From NCBI GenBank assembly GCA_012963185.1, contig DTWD01000506.1:1-5201 (forward strand): a DNA stretch of 5,201 nucleotides, written 5' to 3'. Below, piece after piece: positions 1 to 5,201 of this stretch. Under the pieces are notes generated by a model. The model searched no databases. It had not been told where the DNA came from and saw nothing but the letters and a program-made list of their open reading frames with translations. Source of the stretch: Acidobacteriota bacterium. Its GTDB lineage: Bacteria > Acidobacteriota > Vicinamibacteria > Vicinamibacterales > UBA8438. The stretch's first letter is position 1. The number at the start of each line of letters is the position of its first letter. Both the position numbers and the translations under genes were made by a program.

Positions 1-19
1 CCGCGTGAGAGCCGCCAGC

Positions 20-1579
20 ATGAAAACGAGTATTTTAAGCCCGAACCTTAGTGGATGTGTTTCGATATTGGATTGTGGCGTGACGTACCTTGCGTCCTAC
101 GTGAATGCCCGAACCGACCATACGGCGACGATTTGGGACTACACCTTCAACCGTCGGAATTGGCAAAGCTATCTAAAAGAAAAGTTTGAAACCGACAAAC
201 CTGATGTCATCGCAATTACGTATACGACGTTATATCAACGCTACGTTGAAGCTTCGATTAAGTATATTCGCGGGAGTTTATCGAAAGACGTCCCCATTGT
301 TATCGGTGGGGTGCACCCTACATTGAAACCTGAAGAAGGGTTTATGGATGGCGTGAACGCGGTTATTATCGGCGAGGGCGAACCAGCGTTTCATGAACTT
401 CTAGACGCAACCGCCGGTGGTAATTCTTACGAAGGGATTAAGGGGCTTTGGTATAAACCGAATGGTGAAATCATCAAGAATGCCCCGCGCGGTTGGATTA
501 AAGATATTAATGAACTTCCTTGGCCAAATTACGATCTGTGGGATGACATTGATAAGTATCTCTATTACCTCCAGCAGTTGTGGTTAGTTGGAACTCGCGG
601 GTGCCCGTACATATGCACGAATTGTGAAGAAGTTCAGATGTATCGGTTGTTGCCGAATTCGGGGGACTCGCCTAGCGGCATTGCCGGGACGGCAAAACGA
701 TTTAGGTTTCGGGATCCAAAAGATTACGCGGAAGAAATTGCGTGGCACTACGATAAGTACAAAGACCGGGGAATGCGTATGGCTCATCCTTTTGACCCGG
801 TGTTTCCGATTCAACGAAAATGGACGTTTGATTTTTGCAAGGCGTACACCGATGTAGGGTTGTCGGATAAGTTGCCGGTGTCGATTTTCTCACGTGCTGA
901 TTGCTTCTATGCCCAGGCTCCGGTCAAGGGCGTCTTCGACGAAGAACGATTGATTGCCCTCAAGGAAGCCGGCATTAAAGAGATACGCGTTGGGATCGAA
1001 TCGGGTTCCGAGAGAATGCGGAATGATATTCATAAGAAGGGGGTGACGAATGAGCAATGCCTCACCCTATTCGAGTTGTGTCGGAAGCACGGCGTGCAAA
1101 CGATCGCGTATAACATGTTGGGCGGTCCGACAGAAACCAAAGAAGAATTAAAAGAGACGTTTCGATTTAACGTCAAACTGAAGCCCAACAAACCAATCTT
1201 TTTTGTGTATCAAACTCTTACCCATGATTTAGCAGAGATGGGTTTGGTTGATCAGGATTACAACATTGGTCTTGCGGCTACTGAGCAGTCAGACCAGTGG
1301 ACCGGTGATTCGACTCGTGACGATACAGACCAAGGGACGATCCAGTTTGGGGAGCCTCTCGCATCGCCGCACTTCAGTAAACATTGGTTGATAGCCTTTC
1401 AGTATTTCTGCTACTCATACTTCATTGCGATTCGTGTGGGGAAGGGCATTTGGCGTCAAAAGCATCGGTTTTTTATTAATTTTGCGACGACAATGTACCG
1501 CGGTTACAAAGATGGCCTGAACATGAAGATCGTCTTTGCCTATTGGCTAAGTGCTTCAGGAGATAATCTGTTTACCTAA
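20..1579 (+). CDS. B12-binding-domain radical SAM enzyme (first of a tandem pair)
   Basis: Seen: a 519-residue protein. Residues 1-130 look like a cobalamin-binding Rossmann fold: strand KTSILSPN, strand TIWDY, strand PDVIAITYT, then IVIGGVHPT (about 93-101) and IIGEGEPAF (about 116-124), the usual end of this domain. The radical SAM core follows, with the [4Fe-4S] motif GCPYICTNC (Cys195, Cys199, Cys202), the SAM-contact strand VGIESGS (about 324-330) and YNMLGGPTET (about 364-373). Known: these marks define the B12-dependent radical SAM superfamily (BchE, hopanoid methylases, many methyltransferases), and about 500 residues is usual. The canonical DxHxxG cobalamin-ligand motif is absent, which is common in this class. 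The C-terminal 65 residues are aromatic and hydrophobic. Start: ATG at 20 begins directly at the first beta strand. An in-frame GTG at 5 is possible, and the frame stays open to the window edge. Substrate and reaction (methylation, cyclisation or other) are unknown. Gene 2 follows closely and is probably co-transcribed. Confidence 0.92.
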   Translation: MKTSILSPNLSGCVSILDCGVTYLASYVNARTDHTATIWDYTFNRRNWQSYLKEKFETDKPDVIAITYTTLYQRYVEASIKYIRGSLSKDVPIVIGGVHPTLKPEEGFMDGVNAVIIGEGEPAFHELLDATAGGNSYEGIKGLWYKPNGEIIKNAPRGWIKDINELPWPNYDLWDDIDKYLYYLQQLWLVGTRGCPYICTNCEEVQMYRLLPNSGDSPSGIAGTAKRFRFRDPKDYAEEIAWHYDKYKDRGMRMAHPFDPVFPIQRKWTFDFCKAYTDVGLSDKLPVSIFSRADCFYAQAPVKGVFDEERLIALKEAGIKEIRVGIESGSERMRNDIHKKGVTNEQCLTLFELCRKHGVQTIAYNMLGGPTETKEELKETFRFNVKLKPNKPIFFVYQTLTHDLAEMGLVDQDYNIGLAATEQSDQWTGDSTRDDTDQGTIQFGEPLASPHFSKHWLIAFQYFCYSYFIAIRVGKGIWRQKHRFFINFATTMYRGYKDGLNMKIVFAYWLSASGDNLFT

Positions 1580-1591
1580 GTGGTTGGTGAA

Positions 1592-1609
1592 GCGTGTAAC
1601 AGGTTACGC
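1592..1609 (+). repeat. Small inverted repeat just upstream of the gene 2 ribosome-binding site
   Basis: The arms GTAAC (1596-1600) and GTTAC (1603-1607) are perfect complements separated by AG. Outer GCG (1592-1594) and the CGC at 1607-1609 lengthen the symmetry if a two-base bulge is allowed. In RNA a short hairpin with a CAGG loop could form, ending two bases before the GGAG at 1611-1614. It may modulate translation of gene 2 or be chance. Confidence 0.3.
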
Positions 1610-1610
1610 C

Positions 1611-1615
1611 GGAGA
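1611..1615 (+). promoter_or_regulatory. Probable ribosome-binding site of gene 2
   Basis: GGAGA ends 13 bases before the ATG at 1629. It is the only purine-rich Shine-Dalgarno-like run in the 49-base gap, and it favours the ATG at 1629 over the upstream GTG codons at 1587 and 1551. The spacing is longer than the usual 5-9 bases, so initiation may be modest or helped by coupling to gene 1. Confidence 0.4.
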
Positions 1616-1628
1616 CTACATTCACCAT

Positions 1629-3176
1629 ATGGCTGAGATAGCGACTGACTTGACCGATTCATTGTCAACCCAGGGAGAGCGCCGTCTGACAATTGCGCTT
1701 GTGTGGCCGAAGGGCTTTGACCCGACCTACTCGATTCCACTTCCTTACGGATATTTCAAGAACAACTTAGACAAAGATCGCTACGAGATCGTCATTATTG
1801 ATAATGCGATTGAGGGGAGAAGTTGTCGAGATTCGTCATTTCTTGAAGAACTACGTGCTTGTGATCCGGATGTGGTTGGTGTGTCTACGTGGTCGCCTAT
1901 GTTTATCGAGGCGTTAGAGGTTCTTCAGGTTGCAAAGGAAATTAAACCCAGCGTCGTGACTGTGATGGGTGGTGCGCATGCCTCATCTTATTTTAAGCGC
2001 ATTATTGGTACTCCGCAGATTGATTTCATTATTCGTGGCGAAGCTGAGAGGTCTTTTGGAGAATTTTTAGATCAGCTCCAAACGACAACTCCGGATTGGA
2101 CTACGGTAAAAGGGCTTGTCTACCCGGTTGACGATGGGTACGAATACAATGACCCGGATCTTAACCAAGACCTTGATTCCATCGCGATCCCAGATTACGA
2201 AGCCATTCAATTAGAACGGTACGTAAAGGCTGGGTATCGGTGGAATAGTCCCCCAACCGGAAACGCACCAATTTGGGTGACACGCGGTTGTCCGTATCGC
2301 TGCCAGTATTGTGCTGCTCCTGATTTGAATGGGCGACCAGTAAGGACGCACAGCATCGAATATATGATGAACTGGATTAAGTACCTTTATGACACGCGAA
2401 AGGTACGCTGGTTCAACATCATTGACGATAATTTTACCTATCACGTTAAGTACGCCAAAGAGTTCTGCCGGGCGGTTATCGATCTGGATTTAGACGGTGT
2501 TGGATTTGGTACACCCAACGGTGTGCGTATGGAACGTGGCGATCCCGAACTATGGCAATTAATGAAACAGGCCGGTTGGCAGACTTTAATGGTCGCGCCT
2601 GAAAGTGGATCAGCGCACACCCTGGCGTTGATGAAAAAGGATTTAGCTGTTGGGTTGGTACCAAAAGCCGTTCAGGATATACGGAATGCAGGCCTGAAGG
2701 TACAGGGGTTTTTTATTATTGGCTATCCTGGAGAGACGATAGAGGACTTGGAAGAATCCGTGAAGCTCATCATGGACTGCAAGTTTAATTTTGTGTTCTT
2801 GAATAGTTTTCAGCCGCTTCCAGGAACTCCTGTTTATGATGCGTTAGTCGAACAAGGTGAAATTCCTGACGGGTTGTTGCCAAATAGTTACTCTGACGGA
2901 AAGAAAGCGTACATCGCGAAAGAATTGAAAGATTTTAATTATTCAAAGTTCATTCTGATGACGCATTTGAAGATGATGTGGAATGACCCCGGAAATATTC
3001 CCTTTCATTTTAGCTTAATGTTTAAACGGTTTAGCCCGACTTTTGTCCTGAAAAAAGTTGGCATGATATTTTGGAATATGTGTTTTCCAAAACAGCAAAT
3101 CAAGAATGACGTTGTATTTGAACCCATGCACCATACGGGACAGGTGGTGGCTTCTACTGTGCTGGGTTCGAAGTAA
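1629..3176 (+). CDS. B12-binding-domain radical SAM enzyme (second of a tandem pair)
   Basis: Seen: a 515-residue protein. After a polar leader of about 18 residues comes a cobalamin-binding fold: LTIALVWP, PLPYGYFKNNL, YEIVIIDN, PDVVGVSTWSP, VTVMGGAHAS (about 111-120) and FIIRGEAERSF (about 133-143). The radical SAM core has TRGCPYRCQYC (Cys221, Cys225, Cys228), the acidic motif FNIIDDNFT (about 262-270), VAPESGS (about 322-328), FIIGYPGET (about 362-370) and PLPGTPVYD (about 396-404). Known: this is the textbook motif series of B12-binding radical SAM proteins, at normal length. DxHxxG is absent. Start: ATG at 1629 has GGAG at 1611-1614 upstream, with a spacing a little longer than ideal. 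The frame is open back to a GTG at 1551 that would overlap gene 1, but the added 26 residues do not look like part of the domain. Gene 2 resembles gene 1 only at superfamily motifs, so the two probably have different substrates or steps. The reaction is unknown. Confidence 0.93.
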   Translation: MAEIATDLTDSLSTQGERRLTIALVWPKGFDPTYSIPLPYGYFKNNLDKDRYEIVIIDNAIEGRSCRDSSFLEELRACDPDVVGVSTWSPMFIEALEVLQVAKEIKPSVVTVMGGAHASSYFKRIIGTPQIDFIIRGEAERSFGEFLDQLQTTTPDWTTVKGLVYPVDDGYEYNDPDLNQDLDSIAIPDYEAIQLERYVKAGYRWNSPPTGNAPIWVTRGCPYRCQYCAAPDLNGRPVRTHSIEYMMNWIKYLYDTRKVRWFNIIDDNFTYHVKYAKEFCRAVIDLDLDGVGFGTPNGVRMERGDPELWQLMKQAGWQTLMVAPESGSAHTLALMKKDLAVGLVPKAVQDIRNAGLKVQGFFIIGYPGETIEDLEESVKLIMDCKFNFVFLNSFQPLPGTPVYDALVEQGEIPDGLLPNSYSDGKKAYIAKELKDFNYSKFILMTHLKMMWNDPGNIPFHFSLMFKRFSPTFVLKKVGMIFWNMCFPKQQIKNDVVFEPMHHTGQVVASTVLGSK

Positions 3177-3421
3177 TTGTCAGACACTGGTTCAGGCCAA
3201 CTTCTGGTTGTAGCCTGTCCGCATTCTTTCCGTTTCGTTTCAAGCTGATAACGGTTTTGTTGAACCGGTGACTAGCCCCACGACTTTTTGTCTCATGTCT
3301 TTAACGTTGCGATTGTCTGAGTATCGTCAACGGGATATTGGTTGTATCAGTCGGCTGCATCAGGATTGGTTTCTAGGATCCTGCGTGACTGCTTTCTCCG
3401 TTGTCTAGACGGCATCATCTG
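3177..3421. other. Non-coding gap between gene 2 and gene 3
   Basis: There is no credible coding sequence on either strand in these 245 bases. Besides the hairpin at 3193-3217 they hold a nine-base palindrome TGTCAGACA (3178-3186), a five-pair inverted repeat CGGTT/AACCG (3252-3256 and 3263-3267), and a short dyad CATCA-TC-TGATG (3413-3424) that overlaps the gene 3 ATG. The best promoter-like pair is TTGTCT (3313-3318) and TATTGG (3336-3341) with a 17-base spacer, matching sigma-70 consensus only at 4 and 3 of 6 positions, so it is not called. The gap is long enough to carry a separate promoter for gene 3. Confidence 0.6.
3193..3217 (+). terminator. Hairpin after gene 2, possible weak intrinsic terminator
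   Basis: Arm CAGGCCAAC (3193-3201) pairs with GTTG (3207-3210) and GCCTG (3213-3217) around a five-base TTCTG loop, giving nine pairs with a two-base TA bulge. It begins 17 bases after the gene 2 stop codon. The sequence beyond it (3219-3241) is T-rich but broken by C and G, so it lacks a proper U-tract. It could be a weak terminator, a Rho-assisted end or a 3'-end stabiliser. Confidence 0.4.
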
Positions 3422-5182
3422 ATGACGGAGAAAATTGCCATCATCGCCGGAGCTGGCCCCGCTGGTCTTACGGCTGCCTACGAACTCAAGAAGCGAACCG
3501 ATATTGTCCCGATCGTCTTTGAGGCAACTGATGCGATCGGTGGAATTTCGAGAACCCATAACTACAAAGGGAATCGCATGGATATTGGGGGGCATCGATT
3601 TTATACAAAAGTCGATCGTGTAATGAACTGGTGGTTTTCTATCTTGCCGCGCCAAGGCCATCCGGCATCCGATACGCAAGAGAAGCAACAGAGGATCGAC
3701 TACGCGGTCGAGGCGGTCGTCGAACGATTGTTGGCAGACGACACTAACGCGGGGCCACCTCATGCCGCCGATGAGGAAGCAAACGATAGGGAGACGACGG
3801 CTGGACGAGAGCGTCGAGCACGATTTATTCGAACAACAATCAACGCACCTGATCCAGAGGTCGACGATGAAGTGATGTTGGAACGGTCTCGTTTCTCAAG
3901 GATTTTTTATCGGAATGTGTTTTTTTCCTACCCGTTAGTGTTTACGGTGTCTGTGGCGTGGAAGTTAGGCATCCTGAATTCGCTCTTGATTCTGCTCAGC
4001 TATATCAAAGCGCAGGCGTTTCCCTTTAAGGATGAATCCACGCTGGATAAGTTTGTGATTAACCGATTCGGCGAGCGGTTGTTCAATATTTTCTTTAAGG
4101 AATACACGGAGAAAGTGTGGGGTGTGCCGTGCAACGTAATTAAGTCTGACTGGGGTGCTCAGCGCATCAAAGGATTGTCTTTGAAGAAGGCACTGACACA
4201 CGCCATTAAAGATCTGATCTCACAAAATTTCAAAGATTCGCTTGTCGACCGAGAAACGAGCCTAATCAATACGTTCTTTTATCCAAAGCTCGGCCCGGGG
4301 CAAATGTGGGAGACGGTCGCGGATCGCGTGAGGTCGGCCGGTGGTCAGATCCATCTCAATCATTCAATTAGTGGCCTGCACGTTGAGAATGGGAAGGTGG
4401 TTTCCGCTACAGTCAAAAATAATCAAACAGGCATTGAGGAGGCGCTCGCGTGTGACTATTTTTTTTCGACGATGCCCATTAAGCATTTAGTGAACATGAT
4501 TACCCCGTCAGCTCCAGAGAATGTGCGAGAAATTGGTGACGGGTTGTGCTATCGGGATTTCATCACTGTTGGGTTGTTGATGAAGAAGTTGAACATTATT
4601 GAACAGCATGGAGCGGGTATTGCGGGGCAATTGCTGGCCAAGATCCGTGGTATCAACGCGAGTGATTCTGCCCCTGATAACTGGATTTACATTCAGGATG
4701 GACGAGTGAAAGTTGGTCGTGTTCAGATTTTTAACAATTGGAGCCCCTATCTTGTCGCGGATCGAAAAAATACGATCTGGTTGGGGCTTGAATATTTTGT
4801 GCAAAAAGACGATTGGCTGTGGACGAAGCCCGATGAGGAAATGATCGCGTTTGGTATCAAGGAGATGGAAGAAATTAAATTTTTAAACCAAGCAGACGTG
4901 CTGGATGCGTGTGTGCTTCGAATGCCCAACACGTACCCCGCTTACTTTGGTAGCTACGACCGTATTCATGAGATCTATGAGTATGCCAATACGATCGACA
5001 ATCTATTCTTGATCGGTCGGAATGGATTGCATAAATACAATAATCAGGATCACAGCATGATGACAGCGATGCTTGCTGTGGATATGCTGGAACAGGGTGA
5101 GACAGACAAGCGCGTGATCTTTGAGTACAACATCGAACGGGTATACCAAGAGGAGCGGGTAACAGATTCGTCTTTGAATTGA
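3422..5182 (+). CDS. FAD-dependent oxidoreductase, amine oxidase / UDP-galactopyranose mutase-like superfamily
   Basis: Seen: a 586-residue protein that opens with a dinucleotide-binding strand and glycine loop, [18 protein letters not shown] (GxGxxG at 10-15). An acidic residue ends beta 2 (VFEA, Glu34), and GGISRT (40-45) and [10 protein letters not shown] (54-63) follow. Further family-like stretches are SRIFY (about 159-163), [14 protein letters not shown] (about 224-237), [12 protein letters not shown] (243-254), [13 protein letters not shown] (about 285-297) and near the C terminus [16 protein letters not shown] (about 531-546), where FAD contacts are expected. Known: this arrangement marks the COG1232-type protoporphyrinogen oxidase-like/UGM-like flavoproteins, often found in glycan or lipid gene clusters. 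They may oxidise, isomerise or desaturate, so the reaction is not predictable here. Oddities: a charged insertion at about 86-142 and a hydrophobic stretch at about 178-197. Start: ATG at 3422 sits just before the Rossmann strand; an in-frame TTG at 3401 adds seven basic residues and is less likely. The ribosome-binding site is weak (AGACGG at 3406-3411). The gap of 245 bases leaves co-transcription with genes 1 and 2 open. Confidence 0.9.
   Translation: MTEKIAIIAGAGPAGLTAAYELKKRTDIVPIVFEATDAIGGISRTHNYKGNRMDIGGHRFYTKVDRVMNWWFSILPRQGHPASDTQEKQQRIDYAVEAVVERLLADDTNAGPPHAADEEANDRETTAGRERRARFIRTTINAPDPEVDDEVMLERSRFSRIFYRNVFFSYPLVFTVSVAWKLGILNSLLILLSYIKAQAFPFKDESTLDKFVINRFGERLFNIFFKEYTEKVWGVPCNVIKSDWGAQRIKGLSLKKALTHAIKDLISQNFKDSLVDRETSLINTFFYPKLGPGQMWETVADRVRSAGGQIHLNHSISGLHVENGKVVSATVKNNQTGIEEALACDYFFSTMPIKHLVNMITPSAPENVREIGDGLCYRDFITVGLLMKKLNIIEQHGAGIAGQLLAKIRGINASDSAPDNWIYIQDGRVKVGRVQIFNNWSPYLVADRKNTIWLGLEYFVQKDDWLWTKPDEEMIAFGIKEMEEIKFLNQADVLDACVLRMPNTYPAYFGSYDRIHEIYEYANTIDNLFLIGRNGLHKYNNQDHSMMTAMLAVDMLEQGETDKRVIFEYNIERVYQEERVTDSSLN
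3677..3847 (+). other. In-frame, GC-richer charged insertion within the flavoprotein gene
   Basis: This segment encodes about 57 residues (86-142 of the flavoprotein) dominated by Glu, Asp, Arg, Ala, Gln and Thr, with almost no aromatic residues (one Tyr and one Phe). It lies between the conserved stretch ending [11 protein letters not shown] and the one starting [16 protein letters not shown] hand count gives about 57 percent G+C here against about 42 percent in the 60 bases from 3901. As I recall the family, this position holds either nothing or a linker of roughly 20 residues, so the excess is inferred from memory and not from an alignment. It reads in frame throughout and looks like a flexible or helical surface extension. 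Confidence 0.5.
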
Positions 5183-5201
5183 TCCATGGCGTTGGAATTC
5201 G

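Noticed and set aside
588..857. 89-codon open frame inside gene 1, plus overlapping minus-strand frames at 584-814 and 702-893
   Set aside because: All lie within the radical SAM core of gene 1, are rich in Arg and Thr, and show no domain or ribosome-binding site. They are out-of-frame shadows.
1551..1628. GTG at 1551 as the gene 2 start, giving a 29-base overlap with gene 1
   Set aside because: There is no Shine-Dalgarno before it, and the added 26 residues do not extend the cobalamin domain. ATG at 1629 with GGAG upstream fits better.
20..3176. Genes 1 and 2 as a recent tandem duplication
   Set aside because: They share only superfamily motifs. The N-terminal leaders, loops after the Cys motif and C-terminal regions are unrelated by eye.
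3313..3341. TTGTCT / TATTGG as a promoter for gene 3
   Set aside because: Spacing is ideal at 17 bases, but only 4 of 6 and 3 of 6 positions match consensus, which is expected by chance in a gap this long.
3347..3763. 138-codon open frame on the minus strand opposite the start of gene 3
   Set aside because: It lies opposite a clearly conserved flavoprotein sequence, has no recognisable domain, and its composition is what the antisense of this region would give.
4459..4466. Run of eight T within gene 3, a possible slippage or frameshift site
   Set aside because: The protein remains in frame with family-like sequence on both sides, so there is no sign of a real frameshift. Similar shorter T runs occur in the other genes.
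5186..5201. ATG at 5186 as the start of a fourth gene
   Set aside because: Only five codons are visible before the window ends and there is no purine-rich ribosome-binding site upstream. It cannot be supported from this window.

Overview
The window holds three complete protein-coding genes, all on the + strand and filling nearly all of the sequence. The first two encode cobalamin (B12)-binding-domain radical SAM enzymes. The third encodes a Rossmann-type FAD-dependent oxidoreductase of the amine oxidase / protoporphyrinogen oxidase-like / UDP-galactopyranose mutase-like superfamily. I found no RNA genes, insertion sequences, CRISPR repeats or integration features. The organism cannot be named from this sequence. 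Base composition is moderate (a little under half G+C by eye), starts and stops are bacterial, and tandem B12-radical SAM genes beside such a flavoenzyme suggest an environmental, probably anaerobic or microaerobic bacterium with a large secondary or cell-envelope biosynthesis repertoire. That is inference.

Layout: gene 1 (20-1579) is followed after 49 bases by gene 2 (1629-3176). The two are co-directional and probably co-transcribed. A 245-base non-coding gap (3177-3421) follows. It contains a clear hairpin just after gene 2 that could be a weak terminator or an RNA-stability element, and no convincing promoter. Gene 3 (3422-5182) comes next, and only 19 bases remain after its stop.

How they may work together: the two radical SAM enzymes each have an N-terminal cobalamin-binding fold and a CxxxCxxC cluster motif. 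They are too unlike each other to be a recent duplication, so they probably carry out different radical steps (methylation, ring formation or rearrangement) on an unreactive carbon. The flavoprotein belongs to a lineage whose better-known relatives act on hydrophobic or nucleotide-sugar substrates. A shared job in making or tailoring a lipid, polyketide/terpenoid-like compound or envelope glycan is plausible, but no product can be read from these three genes alone. The most distinctive local feature is a charged, GC-richer insertion of about 57 residues inside the flavoprotein.
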